A stretch of 64,000 bases of DNA from a bacterium (lineage in GTDB: Bacteria; Bacillota; Clostridia; Oscillospirales; Ruminococcaceae), in NCBI GenBank assembly GCA_004561545.1, contig SFVK01000003.1, positions 62,001 to 126,000 of the forward strand, read 5' to 3'. This document shows, piece by piece, positions 41,880 to 49,794 of the stretch. The translations under genes and the position numbers were made by a program. How positions within the stretch are numbered: the first letter of the stretch is position 1; each line of letters starts with the position of its first letter. A model generated the notes under the pieces. It searched no databases. It saw only the letters and a list, made by a program, of their open reading frames with translations, and was not told the origin of the DNA.

Positions 41880-42896
41880 TCAACTTCTCTCTTCTTTCTT
41901 CTTCGCCTGGCCGCGGGCGCGGGCAAGGCGATAGGTCAGCGTGGGCGCGGCGCAGAACAGGACAGCCCGGGCCTTTTCCGCCCCCGGCACATGGGGGCAG
42001 CGCAGAATATGCGGCAAAATGGAATCCAGATGTTTCTTGTGGGCCAGGAACTGTTCTTTCAGGGCGGGCAGTTCCCCGGCTTCCCCGGCCTGGCACCAGA
42101 ACAGATAAAAAACCTTCCAGTACCATGCCACGGCCCACTGGTAATATTCCGCCCGCTCCGGCCGCTGGCGGAACCAGCACAGCCAGTTCCAGTACATGGT
42201 CAGGTCATCCAGCTTGCGGGGCGGGAACACCGCCTCAGTCATCTGGCCGCCCCGGCGGCGGTAATGGTAAAGGATGTCGGGCAGGCAGACCACGTTCTCA
42301 CTGTCATAAACCCGGTGCAGTTCGCTGGCGTCATCGCCAAAAAACATACTTTCGTCAAAATGTACGCCCTTGTCCCGGAACAGCCGGATGTCAAAGAGCT
42401 TGTTCCAGCACAGCAGCCCGTAAAAGCCGCCGGTCTGGAAGGTGTCCATCAGCAGCGCCATGGCGTCCCGCACCCCGGTTTGGGTGGTCTTGACCCCCGC
42501 GCCGGGCACCGGAGCGCCGTTCTCGTCCACCGCGTCGGCATTGCAGGCGGCCAGACGCACCCCGTTTGCCCGGATGGCGTCGTAAAGCCGCTCAAACATA
42601 TCCGGCTCGATCAGATCGTCGGAGTCCACAAAGCCCACATAATCCCCCCGGGCATTGTCCAGCCCCACGTTGAGCGCCGAGGCCGGGCCGCCGTTCTCCT
42701 TGTGGAACACCCGGATGCGGGGGTCAGTCCGGGCCAGCTCGTCGCAGAGGGCGCCGCAGCCGTTGGGGCTGCCGTCCTCCACCAGAAGCAGCTCAATGTC
42801 TCGAAACGTCTGGGCCAGAACAGACCTGACCGTGCGGGGCAGATAGTCCTTTGCGTCGTATACGGTTGTGATGATGGAGATGGTGGGATTGGGCAT
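41880..42896 (-). CDS. Glycosyltransferase family 2
   Basis: A 338-residue GT-A transferase: SIITTVYDAKDYLPRT, LVEDGSPNGCG, GPASALNVGLDNARG, VGFVDSDDLIEPD, and LCWNKLFDIRLF. The C-terminal helical region is Trp/Tyr-rich (MYWNWLCWF), which may contact a membrane-bound acceptor. GGGAAGGAA precedes the ATG at 42896. It closely resembles the neighbouring GT2 genes in its CDxLAxxDPRIRV segment, which suggests tandem duplication and divergence. Confidence 0.9.
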   Translation of the reverse strand: MPNPTISIITTVYDAKDYLPRTVRSVLAQTFRDIELLLVEDGSPNGCGALCDELARTDPRIRVFHKENGGPASALNVGLDNARGDYVGFVDSDDLIEPDMFERLYDAIRANGVRLAACNADAVDENGAPVPGAGVKTTQTGVRDAMALLMDTFQTGGFYGLLCWNKLFDIRLFRDKGVHFDESMFFGDDASELHRVYDSENVVCLPDILYHYRRRGGQMTEAVFPPRKLDDLTMYWNWLCWFRQRPERAEYYQWAVAWYWKVFYLFWCQAGEAGELPALKEQFLAHKKHLDSILPHILRCPHVPGAEKARAVLFCAAPTLTYRLARARGQAKKKEERS

Positions 42897-42914
42897 GAAC
42901 AAGTTCCTTCCCTG

Positions 42915-43940
42915 TCAGTTTGGCAAAAAGTGATTTTTCAGTTGGGTATAGCCGGCCAGCAGCCCCGGACGGCGCAGCGCCGCGCCCAGACGGTAGGGCA
43001 GGGCCAGAAGACGGTTGGGATCGGCGGCCAGCCGGGTTAGCAGCGTGGCCCGCGCATCAGGGTCCGCCAGGATACGGGCAAACAGCGCTTTGCGCTCCCC
43101 GTAGGGCATCGTCCCCTTGCAGCCGGTCAGCAGGCCGTACTGGTTGAGCGCGGCGCGGACCCGGCTCTTGCGCAAAAGGCGCTCCACCTCCGGCGCGGCG
43201 ACACCGGCTCCCTCCAGCATCCGCTGCAGCGCGGGCCGGGTCACACACTCGGCATCCAGCAGATCCCCCCGCAGTCGGCGGGACAAACTGCCTGCCAGCA
43301 TATCATTCTGCCTATAGTATACACCCGCCAGACAGGAAATGGCAGGGGGATTTTGTAAAAAATGTAAAAAATCCAGATTGAAGAGCACATCTTCGTTGAT
43401 TTGCAGCCCCTCGTCAAAGCGCAGTCCGGCTTGCCGGATCAGATCTGCGCGGAACAGCTTGGGGTAGGGCGCGGCCAGATAACCACTCTCAAAGAGCAGC
43501 GGCTCCAGCGCGGGGCCGAGATCCGCCACCCGGTCATAGAGCCCGGGCGCCAGGGGACAGGGCGCGGGTCCGCTGGCGCGGGTCATGCCAAACAGAATCA
43601 TGCCGGGCCGGGCGTCCAGCGCGGGGCCCAGTGCCGCCCACAGCCCGGGCAGAAGCTCGTCATCGGCGTCCAGAAAGAGCACCCAGTCCCCGGTGGCCGC
43701 CGCCAGTCCCGTGTTGCGCGCCGCCCCGGCGCCGCCGTTTTTGCGGTGCAGCGCCCGCACGCGGGGGTCCTCCCCGGCCAGAGCGTCGCAGAGCGCCCCG
43801 GTCCCGTCTGGGCTGCCGTCGTCCACCAGGAGCAGCTCCAGATTCTCCGGCGCGTCCCGCAGCGCACTGTCCACCGCCCGGCGCAGCGTTGCGGCGGCGC
43901 AGTAGCAGGGAATGATGACCGTGATGGCAGGCAGCGTCAT
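42915..43940 (-). CDS. Glycosyltransferase family 2
   Basis: A 341-residue GT-A transferase with TVIIPCYCAAATLRRAVDSA, LVDDGSPDGTG, GAGAARNTGLAA and the metal site LFLDADDELLPG. PKLFRADLIRQ corresponds to the acceptor helix, followed by INEDVLFNLDFLHFL. Compared with its neighbours it is more Ala/Leu-rich and the WNKLY motif is reduced to YPKLF. Its start overlaps the stop of the upstream GT4 by four bases. Confidence 0.88.
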   Translation of the reverse strand: MTLPAITVIIPCYCAAATLRRAVDSALRDAPENLELLLVDDGSPDGTGALCDALAGEDPRVRALHRKNGGAGAARNTGLAAATGDWVLFLDADDELLPGLWAALGPALDARPGMILFGMTRASGPAPCPLAPGLYDRVADLGPALEPLLFESGYLAAPYPKLFRADLIRQAGLRFDEGLQINEDVLFNLDFLHFLQNPPAISCLAGVYYRQNDMLAGSLSRRLRGDLLDAECVTRPALQRMLEGAGVAAPEVERLLRKSRVRAALNQYGLLTGCKGTMPYGERKALFARILADPDARATLLTRLAADPNRLLALPYRLGAALRRPGLLAGYTQLKNHFLPN

Positions 43941-45214
43941 ACCCCGTCCTCCTTGCTCAGAATCCTGCGGTATATCCCAATCAGATCCGCCGCGTTTTTG
44001 GCCGCGTCATGGGTGGCCAGCGCCCGGGTACGGGCTGCCGTGCCCAGCGCCGCGCCCTGATCGGGCAGGCTCAGGACCGCTGCCGCCGTGTCGGCCAGCG
44101 CGGCGGCGTCGCCGGGTTCCCCGTAAATCCGCCCCTCGGCGCCGTCCCGCATCATGTCGGGGATGCCGCCCGCCCGGCTGGCCACACAGGGCAGGCCCAG
44201 CAGCATGGCTTCGCCCAGGCTGTTGGGGCTGTTTTCACTGTAGGAGGGCAGCACAAAAAGGTCGGCTTCCAGATAGGCCTGCCGCATGGCGGCGGCGTTC
44301 AGCGGACCGGTGTATTCCACATGCCCTTCCAGCCCAAGCTGCCGCACCAGACGGGCACACCAGGTCTGATAGGGGAACATCCATCGGATGACCGGCCGCA
44401 GCAGCGGTCCCTTGTCCAGCGGGGGCCACCCGGCCACCCGCAGCACCAGCCCGGGCCACCGCTCCAGCAAAGTGGGCAGAGCCTGCAGTACCGTGTGCAG
44501 GTTCTTGAGGGGGTAATTTCCCTGGCTCAGCAGCAGCACCGGCGCCTGACCGAAGGTCCGCGGCCGCCAGATCGGCGGTTCGTAAAATTCGGGGCGCAGC
44601 GTCTCGTTGCAGGGGTAGTACAGTGCATCAGGAGCCAGCCCCGCCACAGCCCTGCGGTCAAAGGAGGTCCGTCCCGTCACAAAGCGGGCGTTTTGCAGCA
44701 CCGCCCGCTCGCTGGCGGCCAGTGTGTCGAACCGGTCCTGGCTGAGGTCCAGCAGCCCGCCGGGCACCACCCGGTCAATGGCACGCTGAATCGCACAGGA
44801 GTGCAGACAGGTTTGCGGCACACCGTCATTCAGGTGCCGGGCACAGTCAGTCATAACGCCCTGAATGCCCACCAGAACCGGCAGCGCGCCGGCTGCCTGC
44901 TGCATGGCCCGGGCTGCCGCGTACTCGGTACCCCAGATGTGAACCAGATCGGGATGAAGCGCATTCAACAGCGCGGCAAAACCCTCCGCGCTGCCGTCCG
45001 GCAGCAGCGCAAAGGTGACGCCCCCGGCGCTGCCGGTGGTCAGGGCCTGCACCCGGGCATCCACACTGCAAACCGTCAGCTCGGGGGCGTCGGGCGCAGT
45101 GCGCACGGCTTGCAGCGCGCCGGTCAGCCAGCCGCCGCCAATCTCCCTGGCGTCCAGCCCGCAGGCGGCGGCCGCCGCCGGGATGGTGATGCTCACCAGC
45201 CACAGTACCTTCAT
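43937..45214 (-). CDS. Glycosyltransferase family 4
   Basis: A 425-residue GT-B transferase. The N-terminal domain includes LVSITIPAAAAACG and DLVHIWGTEYAAARAM, where HIWGTE is a common nucleotide-sugar transferase element. The donor domain has LLLSQGNYPLKNLHTVLQAL near residue 235 and the SYSENSPNSLGEAMLLGLPCVAS pattern containing the catalytic Glu pair. It probably adds a sugar to the chain. It is followed with a four-base overlap by a GT2 and preceded 22 bases away by another GT-B gene. Confidence 0.87.
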   Translation of the reverse strand: MKVLWLVSITIPAAAAACGLDAREIGGGWLTGALQAVRTAPDAPELTVCSVDARVQALTTGSAGGVTFALLPDGSAEGFAALLNALHPDLVHIWGTEYAAARAMQQAAGALPVLVGIQGVMTDCARHLNDGVPQTCLHSCAIQRAIDRVVPGGLLDLSQDRFDTLAASERAVLQNARFVTGRTSFDRRAVAGLAPDALYYPCNETLRPEFYEPPIWRPRTFGQAPVLLLSQGNYPLKNLHTVLQALPTLLERWPGLVLRVAGWPPLDKGPLLRPVIRWMFPYQTWCARLVRQLGLEGHVEYTGPLNAAAMRQAYLEADLFVLPSYSENSPNSLGEAMLLGLPCVASRAGGIPDMMRDGAEGRIYGEPGDAAALADTAAAVLSLPDQGAALGTAARTRALATHDAAKNAADLIGIYRRILSKEDGV

Positions 45215-45236
45215 GGAGGCCTCCTTGAAAAATCAG

Positions 45237-46451
45237 TTACAGAACGTCCAAAAACTGCCGCGCCACCGCATCGGGGCGAACCTCGGGGAACAGCGCCGCC
45301 ACCTGGGCAAAGCCCAGCCGCTTTCCGGCGGTCTGCGCCAGCCAGGCGGCCAGCCGGGCCGGGGCTTCGTCGTCGCCCCGGCGGAGCACCAGCGCCAGCG
45401 GGTACCGCTCCATCCAGGGCAGAGCGGGATCGTTATCGGTCATGCTCAGGTGAAGCACTGGCTTTCCGGTGGCGAAATACTCAAAAATCTTGCTGGGCAG
45501 CTGATTTTCGGCCAGGTTGCCGATGTTCAGCAGAACCTGCGCCCCCGCCTGCAAAGCCTGTGCGCGGGCCGCAGGCACCGGGCCGGGCCGGATCAGCCGG
45601 TCCCCCGGCATCTGCTCCGCCCGCCGGGAGGCCTCGGGAAAATGCTCCCATCCGCCGCCTGCCATCACCAGCGTCCAGCCGCTTTCGACTCCAAGGGACG
45701 CAAACAGTTCCAGCGCAAACTCCGGTTCCCGCAGCCCCGGGTACAGCGAACCGCAAAAGACGCAGCACCGCGCCCCGTGAAGTTCCGGCTCGGCAGACTG
45801 CGGCTCCACCAGCGCGGGAAAGTCCAGCAGATGAACCTTGTCCCGCACCGGTTCCATCGGTGCGCCGGGCGCGTAGTCACCCCATGCCTGAGGCGTCACA
45901 AAGGAAGCGTCCATGGCTTGCAGCAGGGTCAGTTCCCGGGCGTACCCTCCCGGGGCCTGATAGCTTTTGTTGGCGGCGTAGGGGTCCAGCTGCCAGAGGA
46001 CTTTTTTGCCGCCGGTGCGGGCGGTCTCCAGCGCAAACGCGCTGCGGTAGGGGGCGCAGACAGCACAGATTACGTCAAAGTGAAAGCTGCCGTCCAGCCG
46101 CTCCAGTTCCCGGCGTGTGTCCACCACCCGCCGGGGGGCGTGAAACACCAGCTGGCGCACCGCCGCCACCACGGCGGAAGGGTGGCGCAGCAACCGGACC
46201 AGACGCAGCGGCAGGGCAGACCCCTGCCGCGCCCCGTTTTCCAGCGCCGCGTTCATCATCCGCTCGTCGGCAAAGGCCAGTCGCCGGTCCGGGCAGCCGG
46301 GCAGCGACGCCGGCGGGGTCTGACCGTCCCACAGATGCAGCAGATGAACCGAATGCCCCTGCCGTGCCAGTGCCCCGGCAAGACGCAGGGCTAGCGTCAC
46401 ATTGGCGGAGGTGGGATTTTCCACACTGTCCAGAACAAACAGAATGCGCAT
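45237..46451 (-). CDS. GT-B glycosyltransferase (family 4-like)
   Basis: A 404-residue protein with the GT-B layout: ILFVLDSVENPTSANVTLALRLAGALARQGH at the start (split by a Rossmann loop), FDVICAVCAPYRSAFAL, then CVFCGSLYPGLREPEF opening the donor domain and NLAENQLPSKIFEYFATGKPVLHLS near residue 325, the region that carries the catalytic Glu in GT4 enzymes. The match is somewhat weaker than for the other GT4s, because the EX7E spacing is not clear. AAAGGACG precedes the ATG at 46451. Confidence 0.75.
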   Translation of the reverse strand: MRILFVLDSVENPTSANVTLALRLAGALARQGHSVHLLHLWDGQTPPASLPGCPDRRLAFADERMMNAALENGARQGSALPLRLVRLLRHPSAVVAAVRQLVFHAPRRVVDTRRELERLDGSFHFDVICAVCAPYRSAFALETARTGGKKVLWQLDPYAANKSYQAPGGYARELTLLQAMDASFVTPQAWGDYAPGAPMEPVRDKVHLLDFPALVEPQSAEPELHGARCCVFCGSLYPGLREPEFALELFASLGVESGWTLVMAGGGWEHFPEASRRAEQMPGDRLIRPGPVPAARAQALQAGAQVLLNIGNLAENQLPSKIFEYFATGKPVLHLSMTDNDPALPWMERYPLALVLRRGDDEAPARLAAWLAQTAGKRLGFAQVAALFPEVRPDAVARQFLDVL

Positions 46452-46462
46452 GGCAACGTCCT

Positions 46463-47473
46463 TTATCTGCGATCTTTCAGCAAACTGCGGCAGACCTTCC
46501 GCCACAGGTCGGGGGAATGTACGGTGGCCCAGGCGGCGATGCGGATGCGCAGCGGCAGCCGGGGATTGCGTCCCAGATTGGGGTCCTTGAGCCCGGACCG
46601 GATGCCCACCCAGAGCTCGTTGATCTGGACCCGGTACGCCGTGGGGTCGTCCCGGCGCAGAATCATGCTGGAGAGGTACACCAGCTTTTCGTAATAGAAA
46701 GCGTTGGCGGATTGCTGGATCTCGGGGGAGGCGTGTTCCCGGATGTAGACCGCCGTCTGCCGCTGCTGGTCGATGCTCTCGGGCGGCAGGGCGCGGTGGC
46801 TGGCGGAATCGGTATGCTGGCGGTAATGGTAGCCCGCAAAATCCAGATAGGCAACGCCCTGCGCATGGCGGAACAAATCCCAGTTGGCCAAAAGATCCTC
46901 GTTGTAGGAAAACCCGTTGTCCAGCACTTCCGGCGTCATCAGCTCAGCGGAATAGAGCTTGTTCCAAAGCCCGTAATCCACGTTGTGGTCATGGAGCAGC
47001 GCGTCCAGATGGGCGGGAGGCTGCAAAATGGTGGTCTCGCCGGGGGCGGGAGCTTCCGCCGGAATGCCGCCGGTGAAGCAGTCGTACCGGCAGCAGGCGA
47101 TCTGCTGCCCGGAGGACCGGGCGGCCTCGTACAGCGCCTGCAAAAATCCGGGATGATAGAGGTCATCCGCATCGCAGAAAGCGAACCACCGGGCGCCCAG
47201 ATTCTGCCCGGCCCGCACCCCGGCCGCCCGGGCCGCCGCGACGCCGCTCTGGCGCTGGCGCAGCACCACAAACCGGGGGTCCCGGGCTTCGTAGCCGTCC
47301 CCCAGCGCCGCAGACCGGTCGGTGGAGCCGTCGTCCACCAGGATACAGGCAAAATCCCGGAACGTCTGCGCCGCGATGGCGTCCAGGCAATCCGGCAGAA
47401 ACCGTTCCCCGTTGTGAACCGGAACAATCACGGCAATGCAGGGATTGGTGAACTCGGTGCTTGCTTGGCTCAT
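46463..47473 (-). CDS. Glycosyltransferase family 2
   Basis: A 336-residue GT-A transferase with AVIVPVHNGERFLPDCLDAI, LVDDGSTDRS, GVAAARAAGVRAG and FCDADDLYHPGF. YGLWNKLYSAELM and YNEDLLANWDLF match the capsule GT2 C-domain pattern, and the end is basic. The start overlaps the stop of the upstream GT4 by four bases, which indicates tight coupling. Specificity unknown. Confidence 0.9.
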   Translation of the reverse strand: MSQASTEFTNPCIAVIVPVHNGERFLPDCLDAIAAQTFRDFACILVDDGSTDRSAALGDGYEARDPRFVVLRQRQSGVAAARAAGVRAGQNLGARWFAFCDADDLYHPGFLQALYEAARSSGQQIACCRYDCFTGGIPAEAPAPGETTILQPPAHLDALLHDHNVDYGLWNKLYSAELMTPEVLDNGFSYNEDLLANWDLFRHAQGVAYLDFAGYHYRQHTDSASHRALPPESIDQQRQTAVYIREHASPEIQQSANAFYYEKLVYLSSMILRRDDPTAYRVQINELWVGIRSGLKDPNLGRNPRLPLRIRIAAWATVHSPDLWRKVCRSLLKDRR

Positions 47474-48591
47474 ACCGTTTCCTCCCCACTGTGAATGGCG
47501 TATTGTTCCAGATAAAAATTTTGCAAAAATTCCGCGCTGGTGCGCACATCGAAACCGGCCTCGATGGCCCGCTCCCGAGCATGAAGGTCGCGGGTCAGGT
47601 CGGCGCTCAGGATCGCCTGCACCCAGGCGTCAGGCTGGTTCAGCGGCAGATAATGAATGTTTTGGGCAAACGCCGCGCCGGGGTCCACCGTGTCCGAGAC
47701 AAAGCAGGGCAGGCCGGAAACCTGCGCTTCCACCAGCACCACCGGCAGTCCTTCAAACAGGCTGGGCAGCAAAAAGACATCCATGGCGTGGTAAAGCCGC
47801 TGCATATCGCCCCGGACCCCGGCAAAAATCACGCTCTGCCCCAGGCCCATCCGGGCCGCCTGCTCCCGGATTTGGGGTTCCAGTGCGCCGCCGCCCACCA
47901 GCACCAGCCGGGCGCGGGGCATTCTCTGACGCAGCGAGGCAAACAATTCCAGCAGCCCTGCGTGGTTTTTTTGCTGGGTGAACCGTCCCACATGGCCGAA
48001 CAGGATTTCATCCTCCGCCACGCCCAGTTCGGCGCGCAGTGCGGCCCGGTCTGCGGCGTCATGGCGGGCGAACCGGTCGGTGTTCACCCCGTTGGGCAGA
48101 ACTTTAAAGGAATGGCTGCCGTACAGCATCTCCCCGGCCCGCTGGCTGCACGCGAACCGGTGGGTCAGTTCCCGGTCAAATTGCGCGCTCATCATCCGGT
48201 CCAGCTGCCCCACCAGGTTGTGTTCATAGGCGGTGTTGTGGCTGTGCCCGGCGCGCACCGGCACGCCGCACCGCCGCGCCACCGTGTTGTAAAACATTCC
48301 AAAACCGCTGTAATGGCCGTGAATGACCCTGTATTCGGGGTGGGCGGAAAAAAATGCCCGCAGTTCCCGCAGATACTTTGGCAGGTTGTTGTCCTGCCGC
48401 ACCGTCAGTTTGGTGATCCGGCCGCCCAGGGCGCAGATCTCCTCGTCATAAAAGCAGGGCTTGTCATAGTGATAAAGAAAATCAAACTGAACCTTTTCCC
48501 GGTCCATGGCGCGGTAAAGGTTCATCACAAAGGTTTCCATGCCGCCGGTGTCCATGGCGGGCATGATTTGCAGCACACGAATGGCAGGCAA
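47470..48591 (-). CDS. Glycosyltransferase family 4 (EpsF-like)
   Basis: A 373-residue GT-B transferase similar to EpsF-type exopolysaccharide enzymes: IRVLQIMPAMDTGGMETFVMNLYR at the start (GGME acceptor loop), VIHGHYSGFGMFYNTVARR, HVGRFTQQKNHAGLLELF at the donor domain, and PSLFEGLPVVLVEAQVSGLPCF with the EX7E pair. The start is a TTG at 48591, with AAGGAGG upstream; the ATG overlapping that site is in another frame. It follows the PPK2 gene by 19 bases and heads the glycosyltransferase run. Confidence 0.9.
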   Translation of the reverse strand: MPAIRVLQIMPAMDTGGMETFVMNLYRAMDREKVQFDFLYHYDKPCFYDEEICALGGRITKLTVRQDNNLPKYLRELRAFFSAHPEYRVIHGHYSGFGMFYNTVARRCGVPVRAGHSHNTAYEHNLVGQLDRMMSAQFDRELTHRFACSQRAGEMLYGSHSFKVLPNGVNTDRFARHDAADRAALRAELGVAEDEILFGHVGRFTQQKNHAGLLELFASLRQRMPRARLVLVGGGALEPQIREQAARMGLGQSVIFAGVRGDMQRLYHAMDVFLLPSLFEGLPVVLVEAQVSGLPCFVSDTVDPGAAFAQNIHYLPLNQPDAWVQAILSADLTRDLHARERAIEAGFDVRTSAEFLQNFYLEQYAIHSGEETV

Positions 48592-48610
48592 CGCCCCATC
48601 CTCCTTGCGT

Positions 48611-49480
48611 TTATTCTGATTCCAGCGCTTTTCTGCAGTCCAGCAGCCGGTCCAGCGCCGCCGGATCGGGCGGGGGATAGTCATGGGTGCAGTGTCCCAG
48701 CGCGTCCACCACAATCTCGCTCACCAGATACCGGGTGTACCATTTCTGATCGGCGGGCAGAGCGTACCAGGGGCTGTGCTTGCTGGCGGTGGCGGTGATC
48801 ACCTCGTCGTAGGTATCCAGATATTCCTCAAAGCGCGCCCGCTCTTTCAGGTCCGCCTCGGAGAACTTCCAGTTTTTCTCCGGGTCATTGATGCGTTCCA
48901 GAAACCGTTTTTTCTGCTCCTCCTTGGAGACATGGAGGAAAATCTTCACCACGCGGTAGCTGTTTTCATAAAGGTACTCCTCATAGTGCCGGATTTGACG
49001 GTACCGTTTGCGGAAAAACTCCTCCTTGCTGCCTGCCACCGTCCGCGGCGCCATGCGGTAGGTCTTTTGCAGGTCATGGACCTGAACCACCAGCACATCC
49101 TCATAGTAGCTGCGGTTGAAAATGGCAATGCTGCCCCGGGGCGGCAGGGCCCTGTTGACCCGCCACAGAAAATCGTGGGAAAGCTCCTCCCCGTTGGGCT
49201 GCTTGAAGCTGGTGACCTGAACGCCCTGGGGGTTCAGCCCGCCCATCACATGTTTTACGGTGCTGTCCTTGCCTGCGGCGTCCAGCGCCTGCAGGATCAG
49301 GATCAGGCCCTCCCGTCCGTCCGCGTAAAAGGCATCCTGAAGCGCGGCCATTTTTTGCAGGTTGCTTTCGGTTTTTTCCACAATCTTTGCCTTGTCCACC
49401 CCGTCTTCCCGGCTGTCGCAGGGCAGGCGGCGCAGTTCGCAGGGGCGGGAACCGTCAAAACAATACTTGTCCGCTTTCAT
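48611..49480 (-). CDS. ppk2: Polyphosphate kinase 2 family phosphotransferase
   Basis: A 289-residue PPK2 enzyme, which transfers phosphate between polyphosphate and nucleoside mono- or diphosphates. Walker A is LQALDAAGKDSTVKHV near residue 67, followed by VTSFKQPNGEELSHDFLWR. Walker B is IAIFNRSYYEDVLVVQVH, and the lid region is NWKFSEADLKERARFEEY. The set matches the PPK2 'polyphosphate:nucleotide' type. GGAGGAG precedes the ATG at 49480. It has its own promoter and is the first gene before the glycosyltransferases, where it could recycle UDP/CDP-type nucleotides; that link is inference. Confidence 0.9.
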   Translation of the reverse strand: MKADKYCFDGSRPCELRRLPCDSREDGVDKAKIVEKTESNLQKMAALQDAFYADGREGLILILQALDAAGKDSTVKHVMGGLNPQGVQVTSFKQPNGEELSHDFLWRVNRALPPRGSIAIFNRSYYEDVLVVQVHDLQKTYRMAPRTVAGSKEEFFRKRYRQIRHYEEYLYENSYRVVKIFLHVSKEEQKKRFLERINDPEKNWKFSEADLKERARFEEYLDTYDEVITATASKHSPWYALPADQKWYTRYLVSEIVVDALGHCTHDYPPPDPAALDRLLDCRKALESE

Positions 49481-49510
49481 GGGCACTCCTCCAAAAGCAT
49501 ATATAGTTCT

Positions 49511-49539
49511 AGTATAACCGTTCCGATACCGTTGCGCAA
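49511..49539 (-). promoter_or_regulatory. Promoter of ppk2 and the glycosyltransferase operon
   Basis: On the minus strand TTGCGC (49539-49534) and TATACT (49516-49511) have a 17-base spacer. Confidence 0.65.
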
Positions 49540-49554
49540 GACAAAATCTGCATA

Positions 49555-49582
49555 AAACAAACGCCGTCCGCAGCGGACGGCG
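49555..49582 (-). terminator. Terminator after the feoB operon
   Basis: CGCCGTCCG and CGGACGGCG flank a 3-base loop, followed on the minus strand by TTTGTTTTA. A second partial copy of the GACGGCG arm lies next to it. Confidence 0.75.
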
Positions 49583-49608
49583 GACGGCGTCAGGAAAAAC
49601 AAGCGAAA

Positions 49609-49779
49609 TTATTTGGTGGATTTTTTGGCTTTGTCCTGGTCGCTGCAATGCTGGTGACAGGTGGCGCAGTGCCCCGAGCAGCCGCCCTGCCAGCCCTGCT
49701 TGCTGTTGCAGATAAAGCCGATGGCAATCCCCAGCAGCACAAAAATGACCACCAGGACGAGAATGCTTTGAACGTTCAT
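49609..49779 (-). CDS. FeoB-associated Cys-rich membrane protein
   Basis: A 56-residue protein with one N-terminal membrane helix (ILVLVVIFVLLGIAIGFI). A short Cys/His-rich tail follows, CSGHCATCHQHCSD, with four Cys and three His, plus one Cys at the helix end. The tail probably binds iron or another metal. It matches the FeoB_associated family, encoded just after feoB in many Firmicutes, here 15 bases downstream. AAAGGAG precedes the start. Its exact function in Fe(II) uptake is unknown, though FeoC/metallochaperone-like roles have been proposed. Confidence 0.9.
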   Translation of the reverse strand: MNVQSILVLVVIFVLLGIAIGFICNSKQGWQGGCSGHCATCHQHCSDQDKAKKSTK

Positions 49780-49794
49780 GGGAAAAATCTCCTT

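Noticed and set aside
44009..47494. A 1161-codon plus-strand frame across several glycosyltransferase genes
   Set aside because: It crosses four minus-strand genes with recognised motifs and is Pro/Arg/Gln-rich without any domain; a shadow of GC-rich third positions.
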